Shown: positions 47,781-59,215 of the stretch, in pieces
Layout: every line of letters starts with the position of its first letter
How positions within the stretch are numbered: position 1 is the first letter of the stretch
Origin: Litoditis marina
Lineage: Eukaryota > Nematoda > Chromadorea > Rhabditida > Rhabditidae
Reading direction: 5' to 3'
Assembly: GCA_964036275.1 (NCBI GenBank)
Contig: OZ038438.1
Span: 11,169,321 to 11,233,320 of the forward strand
DNA: 64,000 bases
Translations under genes and position numbers: made by a program
The notes under the pieces: generated by a model
Databases searched by the model: none
The model's input: the letters and a program-made list of their open reading frames with translations, nothing else
Told to the model about the DNA's origin: nothing

Positions 47781-50700
47781 ATTGAATCTCCGTTGAGGAT
47801 GTTCCATTCCGCTTCAAACTCCGCTGGCTTTGTTACTTCGAGAGAAATGCTCATTAATTATATACGGAATCTATCTCAGCAGGATATCAGAAAATTGTTA
47901 ATTCCGATCAAGGAAGGCTTGCTAACCGAGAAAACTGTCTTGCACATGAACACCATGTAGGTTTTAACTTTCACAAAAAATAAATGTGTTCTGGTATGTA
48001 GCAGTTATCTCTGTTTCCACCTACATATTATTACAGAAACTTTTCTGTGGATCATGTTGTTGTCCCAATCACTGTTGCTGAATTATTGGAAGAAATTGGT
48101 CCAAGTTGGAAAAAATGGATTCTCACAGGTTGATCAACTTTTTTTTTTCATTTCCAGCGGTGTTTATCTACTCGGTAGCAATTGACGGACAGTGTCGTCT
48201 TGCTAATCGGTTTTGACTACGTCCTATCTCGTGTTATAAGCCATTATTTCTGAGAAAATTAACAGCTGATACCAGAAAACAATTGACAGTCAATCACACC
48301 AACCACGTCATTTTGCTCACTCAACAACTCTAAGTTGAACAGAAAAACGGATTTTTCAACAATGGAAAAATAACAAAAATAACAAAAAAGACCAAACATT
48401 CTATTTTTTCATTATGTATGTCGTGGAACTTTTTTTCGCAGCACACGGTCCCGATGTGATGGATCCAGAGCTGGCACTCTCTTCTCCTCGTCACATGGAA
48501 GAAGTAAGCTGTGTGAAATTGCAACAAAATGTCTAGAAAACTGCAACCTGAATACGAGGGATGAATGTGAAAAAGAGGTCACCAAACTACAATAAAATCA
48601 GACACACTCTGCTTGTTCTACAGTTTCATTCAATCAAACGCATGGCTTTTGATCATGTGATCTTATAAATGTCCAGACTGAAACACTTCATAGAGTGTTC
48701 TCAAATCTGTACTTCAATCTGAAATAACAAGTTCTATAATTATCTTGACACACTAAAGTTCACAATAAAACAAAAAAAAACATGAGAAATGTTGTGTTTG
48801 CTTTCATAGTTTGTGGCAATCAAACTTTCAGGTGATTGCGGACTATCAGGTGTTTGAATACATAAAGGATATGGATAAGTATCACAAACGTTCCTTATTA
48901 AATCTGGTTCGAGAAGGAATTTTGACTGATGAATGTTTCATTAATGTCTCTGACCACAACGGACCCGAACGTGTTCAGGTGACAAACAGTTAGTTACATT
49001 TTTTGAATATCATTTTATGACGCGCTGAGGTTCAACTCCAACTTCATGACATTAGCACAGTTTGAAAGTAAGACATACATTTTTTGCCAGATTGTGAATA
49101 AATCTCAAATGTAACTATGAATTGTCGGCATACTGCCGTCGGCTTTCCAGCCTAAAGGGAATAACCTTTAAGCTATGTATCTAGTGGTAAACCACCCGTA
49201 GTTCAGTCAAATCGTGGATGTAGGAATATTCACATTGTTTCGTTAATACAGTATACATTTGGTGATAAACCTTTCTATTCTTGTTCACATGTGTTCAGTG
49301 CTCATTCATCATTCACTTGTGTGTATATACTAACTTCAAATTGGACATGATCTAGTTATGCGCTTTGGTGAACCCGTACAACCCCATTCTGAGTTACTCA
49401 AGTGTTTTGGACAGACGGTAGTTGGAAAATTCGTTGTTTGGAAATCCATTACAAGAGAGCGATTAAATTGATTTTTTCATCAAATGGTTGCTTTGTAGAT
49501 TCCGATGACCCGGGTTATCGATACGCTGACTGAAGCCGAAAAAAAGATGGTGGTCGAGCAGGAGGCAAAACCACTGCTACTGAAAATCGCCTATGCCAAA
49601 CACTATTCGTCTGCTAGCTTTGACAACCTTCACATATCAGGTGACCTTTTTGAGTTGTATAGTTTGACATCGCTTTCCGAGATTTGTTTGGCACTGCGAA
49701 AATACAATTGATTTTTTTGCTTATTTGCTGATTAATTAATTCAATCGCTCTCTCTCGTTCCAATTCATGAGTAATTCGTGTGTATTCAGGAAAAAAATGT
49801 GTATCGAACTTATGGTTGTCAGATAATTACTCGGATCCTTGAATATAGAAGGTCATTAAACCTTGCAAATTCGCACTAGCATATGATTCTAATAGAGTTA
49901 GTTTGACTTGTTGCTTTTATATGTTATATCGATTGCTCGAGCTTGTTAGGTCCAGTTGTTACTTTGAATTATTACGCAAACAAGACGTGTGATACAATAA
50001 TGCAATGAGATCACTTGAAAAAATCAAAGTCAGATAATGAGTCAAAGGCCAAATCTAAATGTCGATGGGAGACATCACATAGTATCAATATATATAACAT
50101 CAAAAACCATTTGCTTCCATATAAGCCACCATCTCATGCATTACATTGACATAATTAGGAACTTCTTCTTTCTTTGGAGAAGTATCGAGATCAACAAAAC
50201 TTTGCCATAGTGTAGCGACACTTTTCCAGATCTGGATGTTCGCTCTCTGTCGTGCGCACGTTTTACCATGCCTGTATGGTATACGGTGTTATTTCTATTC
50301 ATGACTGTGGGCACATTTGGCTCTCACATATGGTCACAAGCAACGAATTATGAAGGTCTTCAAACTACATTGAATCTCACACTTCCCACTATCATATTGG
50401 TGGTTTCAAGGTAGTTCACATAGTTCGTAACTGGTTAATTTTTCGGAACAGAATTCATAGGCTAACCCGACTTTGTTTTTTGAATAGTGACGATTTTTAA
50501 TACGAGAAATCACATTCTATGAGACCATGCCCCGCCATCAGCCCGTTTCCAAAACAAAACAATTTGGTGCTATAGTCTTTTCCATTCCTACTGAGACTCT
50601 TACAGTAAGATTTCGAAAGTTCGGAGCCGTTTTTCTCACTTACTTTTGATCGGAGAAGTTAAGGATTTTTGTACCTTATTCTCCTGCTCAGGTAGAGGAA

Positions 50701-51915
50701 ATCTACGAGAGCGTTTTCCATGAACTACATTTTCAGCTTCACAACAGCCTTCGGAAAGTTTGTAAGGTTACTGTAGGAGTCTCAGTAGGAATGGTGTGAA
50801 CTATAATGTTGATTCAAGTACGAGGTGCGAATGTTGATTCAAGTACGAATTGCTCATTGTTTTATCCTCTTCTAGTTTGGCGATTGCTGTTCTATTGTAT
50901 TTAACTATCTACATGATTGGGTTTCTTTTATGTTGTGAGAATAATTTCACAAATCGAGGACTGGTCACCAAGGATCTCAATTATGGACCAATTTATAATC
51001 ATTTCTGGTGAGAATCGTGGCGATCCGTTTCACATATTGCGTGGAATTCTCCGAACAAATGTTGTTATCTGGTACTGTCAGAAACGAAACCTGATGAAAA
51101 TAACTTCGCGAATCAATGAACTTTGTAAACGCATCGCATTGTTAACATGAGAAGAATAACCACCTCGTGTTCGGTTGGTCTCAAAAAACTCATACTTCGA
51201 ACTATAAGCAGTCCGGATTACTGGCAATTTTCATTGTTTTCAATAAATGTGAAATTGAGTCAAACTTGAACATCCAATATGAGCTAGAACGACTGTAAGA
51301 ATCGATGATTTCCTGCAATCGAAAAAAACATTGTAAATTTTTGTATGTTTCTCGCATTCATGCTAGACTATTTCAGCGAACTGAATAGGATTGAAGCTCG
51401 CATTTACATGACCAAATCACTACAATTTGGTCTTCTCTGGTATACGATGATCCTCTCAATATATGCCAATGAGTACGTTCTGAACATCTACCCAGCCCTC
51501 ATGTGTGTTCTCACCAATGGATTTGGACTCATGTTATTCGCCAGGTTAGAGCACATTTCCTGAATTCTAAATGAAGTAATTTAGCATGAAGCAATGAGTT
51601 TAATGATATCGTAACATCTAAGTTATTGGTAACACCTATCAAACTTATGAAAAGCATTTAGGAGATTTCAGGATTTAAGCATCTGTAAGTAAGATCGTGA
51701 TTGAAGTATCGAGTTGCACAACAGGAAAATATACATTTCCGATCGTGTTCACAATAGTAACTTTTCAGAGATAAACATATGCGGGATAAAACATGTTTTG
51801 CTCGTTGTCTGATTGTGTAGTGGTAGTTCAAACTACAAACTACTTGTTTAGGATCGCCCAGTTCTTCAGAACTTGTCGGAGAACGAGGAATGGGACAGCT
51901 ATTGCAGCACGATAA
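47775..51915 (+). CDS. Unrecognised protein: duplicated soluble domain plus about four membrane helices
   Basis: Nine exons join with every phase closed to 390 codons: 47775-47956, 48037-48128, 48442-48503, 48832-48978, 49499-49640, 50230-50410, 50876-51007, 51377-51544, 51852-51915 (TAA). The first half holds two diverged copies of one module. Copy 1 has NYIRNLSQQDIRKLL, then IKEGLLTEKTVL, then VVVPITVAELLEEI; copy 2 has EYIKDMDKYHKRSLL, then VREGILTDECFI, then VQIPMTRVIDTL. The second half has hydrophobic stretches VWYTVLFLFMTVGTF, ILVVSSLAIAVLLYLTIYMI, QFGLLWYTMILSIYA and PALMCVLTNGFGLMLF, and ends in a basic tail (FRTCRRTRN). There is no signal peptide at the N-terminus. I do not know the family. 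A chemoreceptor relative is conceivable from the helices, but the N-terminal domain argues against it. Confidence 0.75.
50570..50805. mobile_element. ~236-bp MITE, CTATAGT(T/C) ends
   Basis: The left end CTATAGTCTTTTCCATTCC then TACTGAGACTCTTACAGTAA, and the right end inverted TATAGTTCACACCATTCC then TACTGAGACTCCTACAGTAA. It is the intact reference for the interrupted copy at 57379-59885. It lies in intron 6 of the 47775-51915 gene. Confidence 0.85.
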
Positions 51916-52407
51916 CCATTTGCGAGTTGTAAATATATAAATAAACTATTTAATCATGTTCTCCTCTATTGTATATTCTTCATAGTTTTGCACTGAATAT
52001 TCTTTCAAGCACTGAAGTGACGATTTCCACCTTGAAGTTTCGATTATCTCTGGGAACATAAAAACCGAATATTCCCACCCATTCATCGTGAAATTTGGTT
52101 ATGCATTTTTTGTGATCCAGTGTAGATAGACTTTCCAATTTCCATACCCACATCTTTCTCCGACGTGTTGGGGTTTCTCATTTAGTTTTCAGTCTCATAC
52201 TTATGAGCTGAAGTTACCGAACACAAGTTACCATCACTCAATTTTGTTGGAGAAACTTCAAATACTCCACAGCTTCTGTGATTTGAGCTTCAGTGATTTC
52301 AATCTATGATTTAAAGAGGTCACTAGTGCAGGGCACCATGTGAGAATTGTTAGAGTCTGTGAAAGTGGCGAAAGTTGCAAAAAGGCGTAATTACACTGAT
52401 CGCAGAG
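51916..52407. other. Intergenic spacer
   Basis: About 500 bp with no frame or repeat of note, ending in a TATA element for the next gene. Confidence 0.5.
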
Positions 52408-52414
52408 TATAAAT
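52408..52414 (+). promoter_or_regulatory. TATA box of the first C6-like gene
   Basis: TATAAAT lies 38 bp upstream of the ATG at 52446, a spacing that implies a very short 5' leader. Confidence 0.55.
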
Positions 52415-52445
52415 GCGAGGCATGTGACTAGCGTGTCACCACACA

Positions 52446-54206
52446 ATGATTGCACTCCTCCTTCTGTCCTGGGCTCTTCGAGTACAGTCCTGCGCCCCTT
52501 CGATGCCCGGAGGCGTACCTACAACCACATTGATGCCACCCACTCAACCTGCAAAGACCACCACAGTCACGCCAGGTATAAACATTGATTTAGACCAACA
52601 TTTATTCATGAGTGGGAAATATAGCCCATTACAAAAAAATGAGTAAAGAGTGAAATGCTTCTGAACCTTATTCAGTTTCTAGTTTCCAGAAGTGTGTTTC
52701 AAGCAACTCTTAGTTACAACACCGACCTCACAACAAACAAAACAACCATTGGAAATCCCATTCTCTCACTATAACACTTCGGCCTGATTTCAATTTATTT
52801 CGTTCATCTTCTAATTTCCTCGATATATGATATATAGATGAAAGTCTGAATGAAAGTGTAAACAAAGCGTTCCCTGTGTTTGCAGCTCCTTGTTGTCCAA
52901 TCGACATCCACGATGACGACACAGACACCGGAAGCGCGGTCTTCCACCCGGAACTCAGGGATTGCCCTCGGGTCGCCATGTTCATCTGCTCAGTGAAAAT
53001 GAGCGGAAACCTAGACCCCACTGTCATCACTATAAACAGTGTAACCGAGGTAAGTGAGATTTCCCGTTTCGAGGTTGACTAATTGATTTATTTACATGCA
53101 AGCATGTGATATACAAGAGGAGAAAAGAAAAATTATCGGCAGTAGGATACGAAAACATTCAAACGCGGAAATAGGTGTCGGAAAACGACAAACATTATTT
53201 GGTAATCACAGGTAACACATAATACGGATAAAACCACTCCCAAATACGAATGAGATAATTTTGGCCAATCTCACAAGATGTACAAAAAAAACAGTAGAAG
53301 TCTCATTTAAACGCATTCACCTAAAGTGCTTTTTCACGGCTGATCACATCGGTATTTTGGTTTTCTCGCTCAATTTCAAGTATTTGGATCCAACCCGTGC
53401 TGTGAAAAACTTTGCACGTTGGTTATTTTTTGGGGTTTTGAAACTGAATTTCGCGCTAGAACCCCTAGTACGTGACGGTTTAAACGTTAAAAAGTCTGTT
53501 GTACTCAATCCACATTGTTCAGTTATGATTTTATGAATCATAGTGATGCCTGTAGTATTTCTTCTAGATTCTAAAGTGACCAAATTAAATTTTTTGTTCC
53601 TATATGCAAAACTAGGGATTTTACAATACGTATCCTACACAGAAAAACAACTTTCAAATGAAGTCGTTCTGAACTGATTCAAGTTTCTCAATATACCCGC
53701 TATCTGAGTTGAGCGCCATAGTACCAATTTCAACCATTGGTCGGACATAAGTTTCATACGCTCTTAGCTAAACATTCCTATTCCGAGTTTCAAAACTTCA
53801 AAAAGATTGTATGTTCGATGCCTTGCGGACTTAATGAAAAGCTTCTCACGCGACGCCCAGCGAAAACGTATGATTGATCAGAACTAGAAGATGTTGAACT
53901 GAACTACAGATCTAGTTTGATCTTTTTTCAATCCACCTCCACCTGAGAAATGGTACCTTCACGTCATTCTGCGCCTCTCGCTTTGTGCACTATTCACCTT
54001 GGTATCATTGGGATTCGAGAGCAAAACAGTCTTACTGAATACCGGCGCTACTTTATTTCCAGGTGACAGTCGGGAGAAATGGAACCAACACCGAACTGGA
54101 ACTAATCTGTCAGTTCTCGGAATCAACATGGTACTACAAACATAACGGACAGAACCTGCCAGTTGTAGCAATTGCATGTGATAATGAGCCGTTCACTATG
54201 AAATAA
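52446..54206 (+). CDS. Secreted threonine-rich C6-domain-like protein, copy 1
   Basis: Three exons close in phase to 145 residues: 52446-52575, 52886-53049 and 54063-54206 (TAA, overlapping an AATAAA signal). The N-terminus is a signal peptide (MIALLLLSWALRVQSCA) followed by a Thr/Pro linker (PTTTLMPPTQPAKTTTVTP). The core has cysteines in CCPIDIHDDD, DCPRVAMFICSV, ELICQF and VAIACDN, six after the linker. This resembles nematode C6 (DUF281) secreted proteins, whose function is unknown. Intron 2 holds a LINE fragment in antisense. A TATA box lies just upstream. Confidence 0.75.
53290..53900 (-). pseudogene. LINE fragment, RT C-terminus, second copy
   Basis: On the minus strand AKVYETYVRPMVEIGTM and IEKLESVQNDF (about 53870 to 53660) are RT thumb motifs, then FKPSRTRGSSAKFSF and FFTARVGSKYLKLSEKTKIP at 53500-53350. 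It is the same family as 6780-7860, with stops and frameshifts. It lies inside intron 2 of the C6 gene in the opposite orientation. Confidence 0.75.
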
Positions 54207-55265
54207 TAAATCTTTTTGTAACCAAGTTTGTTCCCCATTCTATGTCGTGAAGACACTCACCTATTTCAAAAATGAAAATTATCATCGTTACCTGGATGAT
54301 TCTCATTGGTATCAAAGAAGTTTCGTTCAAGACAGAGCCAGAGGAGATGAAAATGGAAAATCATATCTCCCTGTTCAGATCATTTATCCCTCTATGTTAT
54401 GTTAATTTTTCCCAATATGTCTGGGTAATCAAACTTCAATCTCTTGCAAAAACTAAGACAAAAAAGGTACAACAGTGATAATTTTTGGTTATACATACTC
54501 GAGTTGTAACTGTTGTTCACAAATATCTGAACAACACATCGTTTTCGGCTAATGCAGAAAAGACGAGGCAATCTTGCAAATTGGCTTAGCAGAACGGAAA
54601 CGAAAAACTAACTGCTCGAGAATGTTTGGACAATTAAGGCAACAAGAAGATGAGACAAAATGATTGTATCGTATTGCTGTAAGTTATAACTTATAGGGCT
54701 TTAGTTCCATTTTTCACTCGGAGTTTAAAATATTCGAACCAGTCATGCTTTGGTGTTGATTTTTCCCAATCGACACGGAAAGAGATCACTCCATGAATTG
54801 ATAGTACAATGAACACAATGCCGTTTTGTCCACATCTTGTGCGTGCTCGTTTCACTTTCTTTGTCGAAAAATGCAATATCGATTATGGTCATTGAATACG
54901 AGGCTAGAGTTTTTTTTCGGGCGAGACAAATTAATTGAAACACCAGATGTCCGGTTTATATGATTGAAAGTGTTGATTTCGGACAAACAAGGTGCTCTAG
55001 ATTTGTAGTATATAAAGTGAGACCCGGAGAGGGTGTTCAGAAAATTGCTCTCATCTTCGTTTCCAAGAGAATGGTAGGCTTTTCAATATTCATTACCATG
55101 ATCACTTGCTCGGACATTCTTGCTCATACCTTTGATCTGCATGTAGAACGCCTGAAATGTGACGGGATCAAACTACAAACCACTGTTAAGAGATACAGCA
55201 CAGTTTTCTTTTTTTCTACAAGAGAACTTGATAGAAAATAATCGGATGACAGAAAATTGAAAGCA
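54207..55265 (+). other. Spacer between the C6-like genes with a possible gene remnant
   Basis: TATATAAA at 55009-55016 precedes an ATG at 55071 by about 55 bp. The 56-codon frame starts like a signal peptide (MVGFSIFITMITCSDILA) and contains one later Cys, then stops at 55241. It may be the first exon or relic of a third family member. Another short frame at 54272-54478 has a hydrophobic start but no support. Confidence 0.35.
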
Positions 55266-56965
55266 ATGGGAATGAACGAACGTTTTCAGTTCCCGGTTGG
55301 TTTTCTGTTGACGTTAGCACTGGTCTACATTGCTCCGGCTATTTGCTGCGTGGCAACGGTTCCAGGAGGGACCACCACCACAACCCCGTCAACTGGTTCT
55401 CTCACCACAACTACAGCTGGTGAGTGGCCTTTTCCTGGTACCACGACCCTGTCAAGTACTTGGCTTACCACACCTTCAACTGGTGAGGCGATTCTCCCTG
55501 GTGGAACCACCACGACCCCGTCAAGTGGTTCCCTCACCACAACTACAACACCTGGTGAGTTTCTGATCAAACTTAAAGTGACGAACTCTGTTCATCATTA
55601 CTGCGAGTTGGTATTTCTAGTCACCTTGTTAAAAATCGAGATATTGTTCCGTACCTTTATTTCAGTAGAAGGCGTAAATTTATAGGCCAATCACGATAAA
55701 TATAGAGATAAATTAATAGCAGAAATTAGGATATGATTCACAGAGAACTTAGCAGTATGATATAAAATAAAAAAAGTGTACTCTGTTTAACTTGCAGCAT
55801 CGCCTGGCACCACCACCATAACTGCTTTCCCTACTACGACCTTTGTCGCATCAGGTATACGATAAACTACGAGATACGAATCTGTTATGTTCGCAAATTG
55901 TCCTCATAAGGTGTTCTCAACACTAACACAGCGAAAAAATCCAAGTTGAGTTTCTATCGACATTACAATAAACCTTGAACAAAAACTACCCTTCAACCCA
56001 AAAGTTGGTGTTTACCGTTAGTTTTTACGGTAACGGGATTTCGGTGTCCGTTTGTTTTCAGCTTACCTTTCAGGTAATAATTTCTGTAAAATAAAAATGA
56101 ATAATAAAGAACATGAAAAGGTTAGACAAAGAATAAGCCAAGGTTTGCTCTATCCATTCAACGGTTTTAGCTGAGCTTCTTTTTTCTAATTGATGTATCA
56201 CGCAGTTGACGTAGTTATAGCTTGAGGACGTCATATGAAATCACCAAAAAGAGATTCCGTTTTTCAGACGTTTGCTGTAAACATGATCTACTTTACATTG
56301 GAATGGAAACAACACGAACACATAATCAACTATTCGAACCGGCCTTGGGAGCTTGCCCGGTTTTCGGCTACTACATCTGTCATGCAACCAACACGAACAG
56401 TAACCAGACTACCGTCGTGCAAGTATTCCCCTCCAACGACGTGGTACGTTGATTCATCTCTTCTGTAGTATCAAAGAGCAATCTGCTTGCCACCAGGTGT
56501 CACCGTCCGCAATCTGTACTTGAAAAACATTCTGCTGCGTATCGAAGAGCAGTTGAAATTTGAATTTATTTCACTGTCCGTTATATTTTTACTGTGAGAG
56601 GGACAGGCTCGGTCAAACTCTACAGTGAATACCGAAGGGTCAAAAACTTTCTAACATTCACTCAAACGAACGAAATTGGAATGATTTTTGCCACTCGAGG
56701 CACAACATTCGCATACAATAGTGAACAGTAGTATTTGTAGTGAAAATACACTTTTCACCTCAGTAAAACAGTGGTTAGAACAATTATGAAATTCTAGTTA
56801 CTCTAATCCGTTCTATTCCATGTGGTTGAAACGCCAAAGGGGGAGAACAGTCATGCCCGTCTGGAGTGCAGGATAGATGTGACGAATAATGTTGCAACAT
56901 GGTACATCACCACATTGGCAGGAACTGATGTTGCCGTGGATTATATCGGTTGTTTTTATAAATAA
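55266..56965 (+). CDS. Secreted threonine-rich C6-domain-like protein, copy 2
   Basis: Four exons close in phase to 215 residues: 55266-55554, 55798-55854, 56268-56443 and 56840-56965 (TAA). A hydrophobic start (FLLTLALVYIAPAICC) is followed by about 100 residues of Thr/Pro/Gly repeat with units PGGTTTTTPSTGSLTTTT. The C-terminal domain has DVCCKHD, ACPVFGYYICHA, LECRID and DYIGCFYK, matching copy 1 in cysteine order and exon layout. The last acceptor (ACGCCAAAG) is weak, so that boundary is less sure. The Thr-rich exon is likely mucin-like and O-glycosylated. Both copies are on the same strand 1 kb apart, a local tandem duplication. Confidence 0.7.
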
Positions 56966-57799
56966 ATTCACTGAAGAATAAAACAAAGATTCAATGTGTT
57001 ATCAACACATTATTTGAAAATGGTTGCTCTACTTGCTAGGGAAAACTTGTGTCGGGAATTCAGTGTTCTGAGTTTCTGTTAATGCTAAGGGCTAAACTTG
57101 GTCTCGATGTTATGGAATTCTTGTCTCAATGATAAACCCATGAGCTCAAATGAGTTCATTCATGGAGGACGGTTTGTTCGGGAAAATGGGCGTATAAAAA
57201 AACGTAACGGAAATTAGTCGGCTCCTGCTTTCACATGCCAGATGAGTTCCAGAGTCAAACTTTATAAAAGTATCTGCGGATTTAGTGGTTCAGCAAAAAA
57301 ATTAAACAGAATAATTTGATAACAATTGCGATCCGAGACATGATAAAATCGAGCATTATCAGCATACACTGTAACCTGCTATAGTTCACACCACTCCTAC
57401 TGAGACTCCTACAGTAACCATACAAGCGTTCCGAAGGCTGTTATGAAGCTGAAAATGTAGTTTATGGAAAATGCTCGCGTATATTTACTCTCCCTGAGAT
57501 GGAGAATATTTAGAATATATATTCAACGCATTCATGTATTTTGACACATAGTATCACATGATGTTCTCTCAGCTTCATGCTTCACGTACGGATTCAACGG
57601 GGAAAGGCTAATTTCCAAACATCGGTCAGAGCCCGGGCTTCGCGGATCCAAGTGGTTCCCAGGATATTTTTGAAGTCATCGTGCCATCTTGCTTTTGGGC
57701 GTCCAACTCGGCGCGTTTGGTTGTAGGAGAACCAGTGAAGCACCGTTGTGGACCAATTCTGGGTTCGGACCACTTTTTCGGCAAATTTTCATTTTATTC

Positions 57800-59215
57800 G
57801 TGTCGATCACATTCCGGAATTGGCTCACTCCTATGAAATTCGGTGACGGATCGCCGGTGAGGTCGCTGGCGATGTCGCCGGAAGGGGTTGATGGCGAGTC
57901 GCCAATTACCTTATATGATTCTTTCGCTTTTTAGCAATGATCTCTCTGTGACAGAATTTTTTACAGCCCGAGAAGCGCAGCGAAGAGCATTGTATTGCGC
58001 ACCCTGCGCATTCAAACTAATGGTCGGACTAACTAATGATTGCCAATAAACTGTAATGATTCTATTGCGAATAAAATCCAAGTTCGTTGAAGAAGATCTC
58101 ACTGTTTTTCGACTACATCACGATAGCAATAAACTGTCTTCAAAATCTTATTTCTTTTCCTAAAGTGATATGTTTTGGCCAAACTGGGGAGTATGTTTCG
58201 TAACAGATGTATAATACATTGAATAATAACAAATAGTACCTCTCTACTTGAATTTTAGTTTATAATGGATGTATAGCTAAACAGCTGCTCTGATAAGTTC
58301 CAAACGCACTATAGTGAGTGTCATATTTATAAATTTATTTTGCTCGCCGGAACCGAACCTGCGAACAGAACAGTCGTCGCAGGGCGCTAACCACTGCGCT
58401 ATTGAAGCACATAACCGGCAAGCTTTGGAATCGAAGACATGTGTGCCTACACAGCGGAAAGTGCGATACACAGTACCCTCCTGCCCTTCCGTTGGCAACG
58501 ACTATACACCGGCAGATCTCCAATGCGATCTCATAAGTTCCAGTCTTAATTTGAGTGAGATGGAAAGTTTATGTAAACTTTCCATCTCACACAAATGATG
58601 ACAATATACTAGTTGTTATCAAGCATGGTAAGATCAAAACTCCCTTTTAATCGTGCTCCAACTAATTGTGCTCCACGCTATCGAATCACGCTACTCGGCG
58701 AGTCGCCGGCGACAGTTTCCAAACTTCTTCTCAAAATCCCTATTGAAGACGCACCAACGCATTTTCCACTCTCGCACATGTTTATACCTCACAACAAACT
58801 GGAATAAAAATCTTGGTGTCATCAAAGGTTTCCAAGTTCGGCGACTCGCCGGCGATATGAGGAACATATCGAAATGAGTGGCGACTCGCCGGCGACAAGC
58901 TCTGTTTATTTTCCACGGTTCGTATGAGTTATACGAGAAAAAGTCGTCTTTCGGTATCATTTTTGTCATAGCCGTTGGAGTTTACCCACAAAATGCACTC
59001 ATACTTTTTTTGGGTGTTGTCGTTGGAAAAATATTTTCGGCTTCGGCGACTTGCCGGCGACCCCAGGAACAATGCGAAATGTTTTGCGACTCGCCGGTGA
59101 CAACTTCGGAGTTTTGGTTGAAGTGGCGACTCGCCGGCGGTATCCCGGCGACCCCTCTGCCCCGCCGGCGAGTCGCCGCCAAGTTCCAGAGTCTGGGTAG
59201 CCTTCCCTTTGTCCA
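57800..59215. mobile_element. GC-rich insertion with repeated GGCGACTCGCCGGCGAC motif
   Basis: This DNA separates two halves of one LINE reading frame. Near both ends it carries copies of a quasi-palindromic 17-mer, GGCGACTCGCCGGCGAC or close variants: 58697, 58840, 58880, 59045, 59095, 59125 and 59162 on the right, and three degenerate copies at 57845-57905 on the left. It also contains a tRNA-like piece. Exact ends are not resolved. Confidence 0.55.
58325..58410 (-). repeat. tRNA-derived sequence (SINE head)
   Basis: On the minus strand TAGCGCAGTGGTTAGCGC fits the pol III A box and GGTTCGGTTCC approximates the B box 35 bp later. No acceptor stem pairs and an A/T-rich tail follows, so it is a SINE or tRNA pseudogene, distinct in sequence from the one at 15344. 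Confidence 0.6.

Noticed and set aside
55325..55570. Minus-strand 81-codon Val-rich frame
   Set aside because: Antisense of the Thr-rich repeat exon.
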